Positions 9,203 through 18,267 of a stretch of DNA of 64,000 bases are shown here, one piece after another. The notes under the pieces were generated by a model. It had not been told where the DNA came from. It searched no databases and was given only the letters and a program-made list of their open reading frames with translations. A program made the translations under genes and the position numbers. Every line of letters starts with the position of its first letter. The first letter of the stretch is position 1. The stretch comes from Candidatus Nitrotoga arctica (lineage in GTDB: Bacteria; Pseudomonadota; Gammaproteobacteria; Burkholderiales; Gallionellaceae), in the NCBI RefSeq assembly GCF_918378365.1, contig NZ_OU912926.1:434001-498000 (forward strand). The letters are read 5' to 3'.

Positions 9203-9527
9203 GCTCAGTGCGTCCGAATTTTTAACGCCAATCTCCTGATCGTTGACGATAAGAAGGCCAATGTGCTTCTGCTCGAGCGTATGTACTGACACGCATTCAC
9301 AACATGCTGGAAGTACGCTTGTTATACGCTGAACAATGCGACACAGCTTGATCCTGGAGCGCACGGTGCACGAGTTACGCGAAGCAGAGTCTGGATTGCG
9401 CGTCATTGTGGAGGGCATAGAAACACGAGAACAATACGAATTTCTTTTGGCCCAGCATTGCGACGAGGGCCAAGGCTACTATTTTGGACGTCCAGTGGCG
9501 GTAAAGGAGCTCACCATCTTACTGTAA
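9203..9527 (+). pseudogene. Scraps of a REC-EAL response regulator gene
   Basis: Three pieces of one kind of gene lie in order but in three different frames. At 9224-9286 NLLIVDDKKANVLLLERMY resembles the start of a receiver domain and then stops. At 9292-9348 RIHNMLEVRLLYAEQCDT resembles the linker that follows the receiver domain in REC-EAL/REC-HD-GYP regulators. At 9336-9527 RVIVEGIETREQYEFLL and EGQGYYFGRPV match the end of an EAL phosphodiesterase domain. Everything between has been deleted, so no c-di-GMP phosphodiesterase can be made. The 299-base gap 9528-9826 after it holds nothing recognisable. Confidence 0.75.
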
Positions 9528-9826
9528 ACTGGCATATCATTTATTTCGGATTAAAGCCAAATAATTCATCAGCAGATTCTCACCAGAACGAGCAGCACGG
9601 GTAGATGCCTGACGTTAGCCCATAATTCTTCGAACCAAGCTCTTCGTCGTCATGAGGTCGGTTGGCATAGTGGAGTCCAACTGGTTATTATAAGCAGCGA
9701 GTTGTTTTTAATAACATTGCTGCGTGAATGCAGCTGGTGACAGGTAGCCAAGGCGAGCCTGTTCTCTATTGATAAATCCTACAGGCCAGCCAGGTACAAC
9801 AGCCTTCGGCCGTAAAAATATAGATA

Positions 9827-12736
9827 ATGTCGCTTACCCATGTAAAAAATATGATAGGAAATTTGACCATTCAATCGCGCTTGATCTTCTACTTTTGTTT
9901 GATGGGAGCTATCTTGCTGGGAATCGGGTCGGTTGTCCTGTTTGAAATGAACAGTGCTAAAGACAGTCTTAAAACCATTTATGATGACCGCCTTCTTGCG
10001 CTCGATCAGATAATGAGTATTGAATCGCTGATATTGCAAAACCGCATCGCCATAACGGCCAGCCTGGTGACGCCGACGCCAGATATTATTAACCTCAATA
10101 TCGCAAAGGTCGAAAAAAATATCGTAGAAATCGAAAAAATATGGAAAGCCTACATGGCCACCTATCTCACGCCCGAGGAAAAGATACTGGCGGCGAAATT
10201 TGTCGATGACCGTAATAAATTAGTTACCCAAGGTCTGAGCCCAGCGGTAGCTGCATTGCGGGCAAACGACTTTAAGAAAACGAACCGAATCGTCGTGGAA
10301 TATATCCGCCCCCTTTATCAACCAGTTGGGAACGATATCAAGGCACTTGGCAAGCTGCAATTGACTGTGGCAAAGCAGGAATATGATGAGATACGTAGTC
10401 ACTACGAGACTATTCGCAATATTTCCATCGCTACGGCCATCATTGGCTTGGGATTAGTACTATGGGTTGGATTTCTGCTTGTTCGCGCCATTATTCGCAT
10501 CGCAGGCGACGCCCGTGAGATCATAGATCGCAAAAATTATGAGCGCGAGATTCTTGCGACGCGAAACCAGCTGCAAGCTACGCTCGATGCGATCCCCGAC
10601 TTGCTGTTCGAGATAGGACTGGACGGGCGCCTCCATTCCTACCATTCTCCGCGTGTTGACCTGCTAGTTGCCCCCCCGGAGGAAATTCTTGGCAGAACGG
10701 CATTTGAGGTTCTCCCGGCCGATGCAGCGGAGATTGTAATGTCTGCATTGCTAGAAGCCAACGATAAAGGCCGTTCACAAGGCAAACAATTCGAGCTCGT
10801 TCTCCCGCAAGGCAAGTTGTGGTTCGAACTGTCTGTCTCCCGCATGCCTACTGAGCTTGGGCAGGAACCACGTTTCATCTGTCTTTCGCGCGACATTACA
10901 GAACGTAAGGAATCCGAGCATGAATTGACCCGCTTAGGGCGTGTTCTCGACCAGTCGTCGAACGAAATTTATGTGTTCGATGCGCAGACATTGCATTTCA
11001 CCATGGTCAACGCCGGGGCGCAGCGCAACTTGGGTTACTCCATGGATGAACTCAAGGGAATGACAGTGCTAGACATCAAACCCAATCTTACGCGTGGATT
11101 ATTCGAGCAGCGAATCAGCCCTCTGAGGCTTGGAAAGCAGGACGTTGTGATATACGAGGCTAAGAACCAAAGGAAGGATAAGAGCCTTTACCCTATAGAG
11201 ATCCACTTGCACTTGTCCGCCAAGGAAAGTCCGCCAGTCTTTGTCGCTATTATCCAGGACATCACCGAGCGCCAAAAAATCGAATGCATGAAAAACGAGT
11301 TCATTTCTACCGTCAGTCATGAGCTACGCACGCCGCTGACCTCGATTCGCGGCTCGCTCGGACTTGTCGCCGGCGGGGTGGCGGGTGAACTGCCACCGCA
11401 AGCCAAGATGCTAGTGGACATTGCGCACAAGAATAGTGAACGCCTTATTCTGCTAGTCAACGATATTCTCGATATGGAAAAAATCGAGGCTGGCAAGATG
11501 GATATTCAATGCAAACCGGTTGAACTGATGCCTCTATTGCATCATGCGTTGGAAGCTAACTGCGCCTATGGTGGGCAGTTCAATGTGAGCTACGAACTGG
11601 AAAACGATCTGCCGGGCATCATGGTGAACGTGGATGCCAACCGCTTGATGCAGGTTCTGGCCAACCTGCTCTCCAATGCCGCCAAGTTTACGTTCGCGGG
11701 AGACAAAGTGACGGTTGCCGTTATTGTCAGTGGCAAGCGTGTTCGTGTGGCAGTGAAGGATCATGGCAGTGGCATCTCTGAGCAATTCCGTAGCCAGATT
11801 TTCCAGAAATTCGCCCAAGGCGATTCGTCTGATACCCGTAATAAAGGCGGCACTGGCTTGGGACTCGCCATCACTCGGGCGATTGTCGAGAAGATGGGCG
11901 GTAACATAGGTTTCAGTTCAGAACCCAATGTACTGACCACTTTCTTTATCGAATTTCCGATAGGGGAAGAGATAGCCGACTCTTCTTTCGACAAAACTGA
12001 AGAAAAAACAAAGCGGATACTAATTTGTGAGGACGACCGCCTCATCGCCGCGTTGCTGCACTTTATGTTGGAACAGGATGGGTTCGTGGCTGATATCGCC
12101 TACGATACAGCACAGGCAAAACACATGCTGGATCAGAGTAACTATGCGGCCATGACGCTTGATCTGGCGCTGCCTGACCAGGACGGCATTACGTTTATCC
12201 GACAACTGCGCATGGAGGAGAAAACCGCCAGATTACCGATCGTAGTGGTTTCGGCCAGGGCGATTGAGGGCAGTCTGGAATTGAACAGCGAGGCGTACAG
12301 CGTGATTGACTGGATCGCCAAGCCGATCGACAAAGAGCAGATGGTGTTGGCGATAAGACGCGCAGTTGGGCGGTTTTCCGGCATTCGCCCCCGGATACTG
12401 CATGTTGAAGACGATCATGATATCTTTAAAGTGATGCATGGCCTCGTAGGCGATATGGCGGATCTCGATCATGCAGGCATGCTTGCCGACGCGAGGCACT
12501 TGCTTGACCAGTGCCGTTACGACCTTGTGATTCTTGATCTTACTTTGCCGGATGGTTCGGGCCAGGAACTTCTATCAATATTGAATGGCGCGACGCCGCC
12601 GATCCCGGTGATGGTATTTTCTGCCCGTGAAATTGAGCGGGAGGAAATCCAGAACGTGGCTTCCGTGATGGTGAAATCGCGCACTAGCGATGCACAACTG
12701 CTGGCAACCCTAAAACGATTGATTGGAGTCGAATAG
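9827..12736 (+). CDS. Membrane-bound hybrid sensor kinase with two receiver domains
   Basis: A 969-residue kinase. A membrane segment near residues 18-40 (IFYFCLMGAILLGIGSVVL), a helical periplasmic sensor of the four-helix-bundle type (about 41-190), and a second membrane segment near 195-218 (ATAIIGLGLVLWVGFLLV) place the sensor outside the inner membrane. Two PAS domains follow (about 245-360 and 365-480), then HisKA with H498 in SHELRTPLTSIRG, HATPase_c (NLLSNAAKF, DHGSGI, GTGLGL), REC1 (ILICEDDRLIAALL, acceptor in TLDLALPDQDG) and REC2 (ILHVEDDHDIFKV, acceptor in ILDLTLPDGSG). It is the first gene of a tight run: the next gene starts one base after its stop. Confidence 0.92.
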   Translation: MSLTHVKNMIGNLTIQSRLIFYFCLMGAILLGIGSVVLFEMNSAKDSLKTIYDDRLLALDQIMSIESLILQNRIAITASLVTPTPDIINLNIAKVEKNIVEIEKIWKAYMATYLTPEEKILAAKFVDDRNKLVTQGLSPAVAALRANDFKKTNRIVVEYIRPLYQPVGNDIKALGKLQLTVAKQEYDEIRSHYETIRNISIATAIIGLGLVLWVGFLLVRAIIRIAGDAREIIDRKNYEREILATRNQLQATLDAIPDLLFEIGLDGRLHSYHSPRVDLLVAPPEEILGRTAFEVLPADAAEIVMSALLEANDKGRSQGKQFELVLPQGKLWFELSVSRMPTELGQEPRFICLSRDITERKESEHELTRLGRVLDQSSNEIYVFDAQTLHFTMVNAGAQRNLGYSMDELKGMTVLDIKPNLTRGLFEQRISPLRLGKQDVVIYEAKNQRKDKSLYPIEIHLHLSAKESPPVFVAIIQDITERQKIECMKNEFISTVSHELRTPLTSIRGSLGLVAGGVAGELPPQAKMLVDIAHKNSERLILLVNDILDMEKIEAGKMDIQCKPVELMPLLHHALEANCAYGGQFNVSYELENDLPGIMVNVDANRLMQVLANLLSNAAKFTFAGDKVTVAVIVSGKRVRVAVKDHGSGISEQFRSQIFQKFAQGDSSDTRNKGGTGLGLAITRAIVEKMGGNIGFSSEPNVLTTFFIEFPIGEEIADSSFDKTEEKTKRILICEDDRLIAALLHFMLEQDGFVADIAYDTAQAKHMLDQSNYAAMTLDLALPDQDGITFIRQLRMEEKTARLPIVVVSARAIEGSLELNSEAYSVIDWIAKPIDKEQMVLAIRRAVGRFSGIRPRILHVEDDHDIFKVMHGLVGDMADLDHAGMLADARHLLDQCRYDLVILDLTLPDGSGQELLSILNGATPPIPVMVFSAREIEREEIQNVASVMVKSRTSDAQLLATLKRLIGVE

Positions 12737-12737
12737 C

Positions 12738-13127
12738 ATGGAGAAATTAAAAAAACTTTCGGTAATAGTTGTGGATGACGACAACATGATGCGTGAGATG
12801 CTGAAATACATCCTGCGTAGCGAGGATTATCCAGTTATTGGCGAAGCATCCAACGGCCAGGATGCAATCGCGCTATGTGCGAAGCAGAAGCCCGGTCTGG
12901 TGTTGCTCGACATCAATATGCCAAAAATGGATGGTATGCAGGTACTGGAAGGAATTCGCAAAATAAGCCCGGCAACGATTGTGCTGATGGTGAGTGCCGA
13001 GGCAACGATGAATAAAGTGCATGAAGCGATAGAAAAAGGGGCGGATGGTTTCGTGGTCAAGCCGCTTAATTCTGCCAGCGTCTTGGACAAGATAGCGATG
13101 TGTATCGAGAGAAAGGGATCGCAATGA
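12738..13127 (+). CDS. Single-domain response regulator (CheY-like)
   Basis: A 129-residue receiver domain with no output domain. The acidic pair is in VIVVDDDNMMREML, the acceptor Asp in VLLDINMPKMDG, the conserved Thr/Ser position in VLMVSAEA and the Lys in FVVKPLN. ATG 12738 is chosen over an upstream in-frame TTG because GGAG lies nine bases before it and it does not overlap the kinase gene. Single receivers of this kind relay phosphate or act by binding a partner. Its place between the kinase and the Hpt-GGDEF gene suggests it is a shuttle or sink in this phosphorelay. Confidence 0.9.
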   Translation: MEKLKKLSVIVVDDDNMMREMLKYILRSEDYPVIGEASNGQDAIALCAKQKPGLVLLDINMPKMDGMQVLEGIRKISPATIVLMVSAEATMNKVHEAIEKGADGFVVKPLNSASVLDKIAMCIERKGSQ

Positions 13128-13513
13128 CAGACAAGTTGATGCGCATTTTGTACGTGGAAGATGAGCCGGATATCCAGATGGTTGCGCGACTCGCCTTGGA
13201 AGCGCTGGGCGGGTATACCGTGGAGATATGCAGCTCGGGCGATGAAGCTTTGCAGCGGGCACCGGGATTTCAACCACAGCTGTTTTTGCTGGACGTGATG
13301 ATGCCGGGTATGGATGGGCCAAGCACGCTCAAAATGCTGCGTGCACTGCCTCAATTTGCCAGCACCCCGGTAATTTTTATGACTGCAAAGGTTCAGTCCG
13401 GAGAGGTTGCGGGCTACAAGGAGCTCGGAGCAGTCGATGTCATTCCCAAGCCTTTCGATCCGATGATTCTGGCAAGCAAAGTGCAGGATATATGGGAGCG
13501 TTATCATGGCTGA
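13124..13513 (+). CDS. Second single-domain response regulator (CheY-like)
   Basis: A 129-residue stand-alone receiver: acidic patch LYVEDEPDIQMV, acceptor Asp in FLLDVMMPGMDGPS, Thr in VIFMTAKV, Lys in IPKPFDP. ATG 13124 overlaps the previous stop as ATGA and has an A/G-rich site (GAGAAAGGGA) upstream. It also overlaps the next gene by 8 bases, so all three are translationally coupled. It differs strongly from its neighbour at 12738, so it is not a recent duplicate. Role inferred from context as part of the same relay. Confidence 0.9.
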   Translation: MTDKLMRILYVEDEPDIQMVARLALEALGGYTVEICSSGDEALQRAPGFQPQLFLLDVMMPGMDGPSTLKMLRALPQFASTPVIFMTAKVQSGEVAGYKELGAVDVIPKPFDPMILASKVQDIWERYHG

Positions 13514-15185
13514 TCCGGCCGAACTGCAAACAAAGCTAGAACGCCTATGCGATGCCTACGCCGCGCAATTGCCTGAAAAATTCAAACACATCGAGCAGGT
13601 GTGGGAGCAATTGCCCCTGGATAGTTGGGATGAGGAGGGCTTCCAAACCTTGCACCGCTTGGTGCATAGTCTGACCGGATCAGGAAAAACCTTCGGGTTT
13701 GCCTTGCTCAGTGACGTGGCGCGCGACCTGGAAGAACATCTAAACCAGATTGCCCAGGCAAAAACAGCATTGAGTGAAGATCAACGTCAGCATATTCAGA
13801 AATTGATGAGTGAGCTACGTCAAGTAGCTATTTACAGAGAGACTTTGTTTAATGACCATGCTGGTTTGATTGCAGTTGCGCCACCCAATCACGATGCTCT
13901 CAGTCCTCGTCGCATTTTTGTATTGGAGGATGATTCTGAACAGGCAGAGGAACTGAAAGTTCAACTCGGCTACTTTGGCTATGAAGTCACTGTGTTCAAT
14001 ACGCTGGCAGATTTCCGGTTTGTCATGCAGCGAACTTCTGATGTGGTGATACTGACGGACATTGCTTTCCCCGATAATAGTTTGGGTGGGATTGAGGTCA
14101 TTAAAGAAATTCAACAAGGACGGGAAATTCCTTTCCCTGTCATTTTTATCTCTGCGTACGATGAATTTTTGATAAGACTTGAAGCGGCACGCGCTGGTGG
14201 CATTGCCTATTTAAGCAAACCGGTGAATATTGGCAAACTAATTGACAAACTTGACGCTCTGGCCTCGACTTTAACAACTTTGCCATACCGGGTCATGATT
14301 ATTGATGATTCAATAGACATTACTACCTATTACAGCGAAGTACTGGAACAGGCCGGAATGGCGACAAAGGTGGTTCACAACCCGCTTAACGTGATTAAAA
14401 CTTTGCTTGAGTTTGCTCCCGACCTGATCTTGATCGATCTTTATATGCCGAAATGCAATGGGATGGATTTAGCCAAGGTCATTCGACAACTTGATGCCTT
14501 CGTCAGCATTCCGATCGTATTTCTTTCTGCCGAAATTGATCTCGACAAGCAGCTGGTCGCTATGAGCTTGGGCGGTGACGATTTCCTTGCCAAACCCATA
14601 CTACCGCAACATCTGATTTCTTCCGTGAACAGCCGTATTCGACGTTCTCTCATTTTGCGTTCCCTCGTGCTGCGCGATAGCTTGACCGGCTTGTTCAATC
14701 ACACTGCTATAAAGGATGAGTTGGACCGCGAAGTCGTTAGGTCAAAACGGCATGGAACATCCTTGGCCTTTGCAATGATAGACATTGATCACTTCAAGCA
14801 GATCAACGACACCTATGGCCATCCAATCGGGGATCGTGTGATAAAAAGCCTTGCGCGCCTGCTTAAACAACGGTTGCGCGCGAGTGACCTGGTCGGACGA
14901 TATGGCGGCGAAGAATTTGCGGTAATCCTGGTCAATGCCGATCGGGCGGCGGCACTACAAGTACTGGATACTATCCGCCAGGACTTCTCCCAGTTGCGTC
15001 ATCTGTCGGATGGAAAAGAATTTACCGTTACGTTTAGCTGTGGGATCGCCGATGTATCACAGTTTCGCGAGGCTACCAAACTAATCGAGGCATCAGACAA
15101 GGCTCTTTATAATGCCAAGCATGCCGGGCGCAATCAAGTGGTACTGTCGGATGCTCCTGTAGCGGAGGTTGCGGGTTTTATTTAA
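13506..15185 (+). CDS. Hpt-REC-REC-GGDEF protein (probable diguanylate cyclase)
   Basis: A 559-residue protein. The N-terminal Hpt domain (about 1-110) has the phosphotransfer His, H54, in HRLVHSLTGSGKTFG. REC1 (about 135-250) begins RIFVLEDDSEQAEEL with acceptor region ILTDIAFPDN. REC2 (about 258-375) begins RVMIIDDSIDITTYY with acceptor ILIDLYMPKCNG. The C-terminal GGDEF domain (about 385-545) has MIDIDHFKQINDTYGH and the active-site signature GGEEF near 467. RASD five residues before the signature matches the RxxD inhibitory c-di-GMP site. It should make c-di-GMP from two GTP. Having Hpt and receivers in one chain, it can take phosphate from the hybrid kinases and pass it to its own or the solo receivers. 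Confidence 0.92.
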   Translation: MADPAELQTKLERLCDAYAAQLPEKFKHIEQVWEQLPLDSWDEEGFQTLHRLVHSLTGSGKTFGFALLSDVARDLEEHLNQIAQAKTALSEDQRQHIQKLMSELRQVAIYRETLFNDHAGLIAVAPPNHDALSPRRIFVLEDDSEQAEELKVQLGYFGYEVTVFNTLADFRFVMQRTSDVVILTDIAFPDNSLGGIEVIKEIQQGREIPFPVIFISAYDEFLIRLEAARAGGIAYLSKPVNIGKLIDKLDALASTLTTLPYRVMIIDDSIDITTYYSEVLEQAGMATKVVHNPLNVIKTLLEFAPDLILIDLYMPKCNGMDLAKVIRQLDAFVSIPIVFLSAEIDLDKQLVAMSLGGDDFLAKPILPQHLISSVNSRIRRSLILRSLVLRDSLTGLFNHTAIKDELDREVVRSKRHGTSLAFAMIDIDHFKQINDTYGHPIGDRVIKSLARLLKQRLRASDLVGRYGGEEFAVILVNADRAAALQVLDTIRQDFSQLRHLSDGKEFTVTFSCGIADVSQFREATKLIEASDKALYNAKHAGRNQVVLSDAPVAEVAGFI

Positions 15186-15524
15186 TCAATTCATTTGCCA
15201 GAAAAAGTACAGACGGATTCAAGCTCGAAGTGCAACAGCTAATGTTGGCTTGGTATAGCGCATCTCTACCTCAAATAATACTTCATACGAACAGCATACA
15301 GACAGAGTCTAAAGGTATGAATAAATTTGAAAAATCATAAAGTATGGTGGTTATATGTCGACCATGACGTAGAAGGACGATGATGGTTTTGTAATTTTAT
15401 TGTACGGTGAGATGTTGTAATGCGAGCCTTGATCTCTGTCACTCTTGAGATTGCCTGATATGTCAGGTCACATCGTGTCGTTCGTTTAACTACGGTGTAG
15501 TTGAGTTTTGGGCAAGTTGAGCAA

Positions 15525-15560
15525 GATTTTTGGTTCATTTTAAAAAATGAACCAAAAATC
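15525..15560. promoter_or_regulatory. Perfect 17-bp inverted repeat upstream of the VOC gene
   Basis: GATTTTTGGTTCATTTT and its exact complement flank a 2-base AA centre. It ends 59 bases before the start of the gene at 15620. It could be a regulator-binding palindrome or an A/T-rich terminator of the c-di-GMP operon. The T-rich arm lies inside the stem and no extra T-run follows on the plus strand, which weakens the terminator reading. The other bases of the 15186-15619 gap hold no gene. Confidence 0.55.
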
Positions 15561-15619
15561 AACGCTGATGTATATCACTAGCCTAACTTTGAAAGTTTTT
15601 TACTATAGGAGAAAGAACC

Positions 15620-15994
15620 ATGGCAAATCCATTCGTACATATAGAGTTGCAAACAGGTGATGTTGCTACAGCAAAAGAATTTTATTCGAAGTTGTTTGAT
15701 TGGAAACTGGAGGATATACCTATGCCAGACGGCGGTGGCAATTACACCATGATCAATGTGGGTGAAGGTACCGGGGGCGGCATGATGACTGCTCCCTCTC
15801 CAGGCGTACCACCGCACTGGCTGGCCTATATAGGCGTAGACGATGTCGCTGCTAGTACCGCAAAGGCTAAGTCGCTCGGAGCAAAAGTTGTACAAGATGT
15901 TATGGAGGTGGGGAACCATGGTTGGATGAGCATCATTGTGGATCCCACGGGTGCTAAATTTGCTTTATGGAAAGGGAAAACGGAGGGGGGCTGA
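15620..15994 (+). CDS. VOC-family (glyoxalase/dioxygenase fold) protein
   Basis: A 124-residue protein of the vicinal oxygen chelate fold: two beta-alpha-beta-beta-beta modules, the first starting PFVHIELQTGDVATAKEFYS with KLFDWKLED, the second starting HWLAYIGVDDVAAST and ending IIVDPTGAKFALWKGK. Members include glyoxalase I, ring-cleaving dioxygenases and antibiotic-binding proteins; the sequence does not say which. The ATG follows AGGAGAAAG, a good ribosome-binding site. It is flanked by signalling genes and has its own upstream palindrome, so it is probably a single-gene unit. Confidence 0.85.
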   Translation: MANPFVHIELQTGDVATAKEFYSKLFDWKLEDIPMPDGGGNYTMINVGEGTGGGMMTAPSPGVPPHWLAYIGVDDVAASTAKAKSLGAKVVQDVMEVGNHGWMSIIVDPTGAKFALWKGKTEGG

Positions 15995-16166
15995 ATTAAC
16001 TGTGTTGTTGATTAAATGAATTTAAAATTCTCAATAGAATTGTGCGATTGCGGATTTACCTGGAAGTGAATCCGCCCAGTTAGAATACGCACTAAATGGG
16101 CGAAATTAGCGAATAATATGCCCTTACGTAAGGAAGCCTGGATTATCCAGGCTGTTAGGAGCGTGC

Positions 16167-18167
16167 ATGAGCAAGAAGAATTCAGACGACCCGGCTCAGT
16201 GGCGTTCTAAAGCCGAGATGCAACTCATCAGTACTTCAGCGACGGAGGGGACTTCGCGTTCTGCCGAGGAACTTCTGCAAGAGCTCCAGGTGTATCAAAT
16301 TGAATTGGAGATGCAGAACGAGGCGTTGCGGCAGGCGCAGGTCGAACTAGAAAAATCTCGCCACCTCTACGTGGATTTTTATGACTTTTCCCCTGTTGGC
16401 TATATCACCCTTAACCCCGATGCCATTATCAACGAAATCAATCTTACCGGTGCCGTGCTCTTCGGGATGGAACGCGGCAAGCTGCGGCACCGTCGTTTTG
16501 CCCCTTTTGTTGCCCCTCAAGATCGTGACCGATGGCATCGTTACTTTTTGTCTGTCCTAAAACAGGGTCATACAGAGGAATGTGAGCTTCAATTCCAGCG
16601 AAACGACGGATCAAGCTTTTTTGGACTATTGCATTGTTTGCTCCTGAAAAATGATGGTGAAGAATCAGTGGTACGTGCAGTCCTGACCGACATCACCAAG
16701 CTTAAGCGGGCGGAGGCAGAAATTTTTGCGACAAACATTGAGCTTCAAGCCACACTCGATGCTATACCTGATTTGTTATTTGAGATTGGAATGGATGGGC
16801 GGTATTATAATTACCATGCATACCGTACCGATTTGCTGGCGACATCTCCTGACGTATTTCTAGGCAAGACCCTCTTTGAAGTCCTTCCACCGGAAGCAGC
16901 AAAGACATGTATGTCAGCTCTACAAGAAGCCTCGGAACAAGGTCGGTCAACTGGGAAGGTGATTTGCCTGCCCCTGAAACAAGGTGAGCACTGGTTCGAA
17001 CTCTCAGTGGCATTCAAGAGCGAGAGTGACAGTCAGGATAAACGCTTCATTGTTCTCTCGCGAGACATCACGGCACGCAAACAAGCCGAAGTGGATCTTC
17101 ACATCGCCTCCGTTGCCTTTGAGTCGCAAGAAAGCTTGATGATTACCGATGCCAACGGAGTAATCCTGCGAGTCAATAAGGCATTTATCGAGACCAACGG
17201 CTATACGGCTGAGGAAGCCGTGGGCCAGACAACGCGTCTGATCGAGTCAGGCCTACACGACGACGACTTCCACCGCGCGATGTGGGAGACCGTTCAGCGC
17301 ACAGGGATATGGAAGGGAGAAGTATGGGGGCGACGCAAAAATGGTGAGCTATATCCCAAATGGCTCACCATTTCCGCCGTAAAAGGAGGCGACTGCGCTG
17401 CAACCCACTATGTCGTAGCCTATATTGACATTACCGAACTAAGAAATGCAAAAATTGCTGCTGAGCAAGCGAATCGTGCAAAATCGGATTTTCTTTCCAG
17501 CATGAGCCATGAACTGCGTACTCCGCTCAATGCCATTCTTGGTTTCGCTCAATTATTAGAGTTGGATCCACCCGCGCCAACCCCTACTCAAATGATCAGG
17601 ATTCAAGAAATTCTTCATGGTGGATGGTATTTGCTGGATTTGATTAATGGAGTCCTTGATCTTGCTTCAATCGAGTCCGGTAAGATAGCGCTGTCACCAG
17701 AGCTCATGTCGCTGCAAGAAATTCTGGTCGAATGCAAAACCATGATAGAACCGCAAGCAAAACAGCGTGATATCAAAATAAATTTCCCTCAGCTCGATAT
17801 TTCGTTTTTTGTCTATGTCGATCGAACTCGAATAAAGCAAGTTTTGATTAATCTACTGTCTAATGCGATTAAATATAACCGCGAGCATGGAACAGTTGAG
17901 GTGACATGCACTGCAAATGCCCTGAAACGATTTCGCATCAGTATTAAGGATACCGGCGAGGGATTATCCCCGGAAAAACTTGCGCAACTGTTTCAGCCAT
18001 TTAATCGTCTCGGACAAGAAAACAAGGCAGTCGAAGGGACCGGTATCGGTTTGGTTATGGCCAAGAAATTAATAGAACAGATGGGCGGTAAGGTCGGTGT
18101 GGAAAGCACTATAGGTGTGGGAAGTGAATTCTGGTTTGAACTGCCTGTTGATGGCGTTGTAGAGTAA
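16167..18167 (+). CDS. PAS-domain sensor histidine kinase (no receiver domain)
   Basis: A 666-residue protein. An N-terminal coiled-coil segment (ELLQELQVYQIELEMQNEAL) leads into PAS1 (about 65-180), PAS2 (about 190-305, with ATLDAIPDLLFEIGMDG), PAS3 (about 310-430), HisKA (SHELRTPLNAILGF, His near 449) and HATPase_c (NLLSNAIKYN, DTGEGLS, GTGIGL). No membrane segment is evident. The catalytic part closely follows that of the kinase at 6647, and PAS2 follows the first PAS of the kinase at 9827, so the three share modules. Lacking a receiver, it probably phosphorylates a regulator in trans; the solo receivers at 12738 and 13124 are nearby candidates. Confidence 0.9.
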   Translation: MSKKNSDDPAQWRSKAEMQLISTSATEGTSRSAEELLQELQVYQIELEMQNEALRQAQVELEKSRHLYVDFYDFSPVGYITLNPDAIINEINLTGAVLFGMERGKLRHRRFAPFVAPQDRDRWHRYFLSVLKQGHTEECELQFQRNDGSSFFGLLHCLLLKNDGEESVVRAVLTDITKLKRAEAEIFATNIELQATLDAIPDLLFEIGMDGRYYNYHAYRTDLLATSPDVFLGKTLFEVLPPEAAKTCMSALQEASEQGRSTGKVICLPLKQGEHWFELSVAFKSESDSQDKRFIVLSRDITARKQAEVDLHIASVAFESQESLMITDANGVILRVNKAFIETNGYTAEEAVGQTTRLIESGLHDDDFHRAMWETVQRTGIWKGEVWGRRKNGELYPKWLTISAVKGGDCAATHYVVAYIDITELRNAKIAAEQANRAKSDFLSSMSHELRTPLNAILGFAQLLELDPPAPTPTQMIRIQEILHGGWYLLDLINGVLDLASIESGKIALSPELMSLQEILVECKTMIEPQAKQRDIKINFPQLDISFFVYVDRTRIKQVLINLLSNAIKYNREHGTVEVTCTANALKRFRISIKDTGEGLSPEKLAQLFQPFNRLGQENKAVEGTGIGLVMAKKLIEQMGGKVGVESTIGVGSEFWFELPVDGVVE

Positions 18168-18267
18168 ATCAGGGCTGGGCAGTTTAGTACCGATTCAATA
18201 TTAATTAATCGAGTATTTACAGCGCTAACCAGGATTAAAAGCACTCGCGCTTACCAAATGATTCACC

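Noticed and set aside
16762..17013. Minus-strand frame inside the kinase at 16167
   Set aside because: Shadow of the PAS domain coding sequence; no ribosome-binding site.
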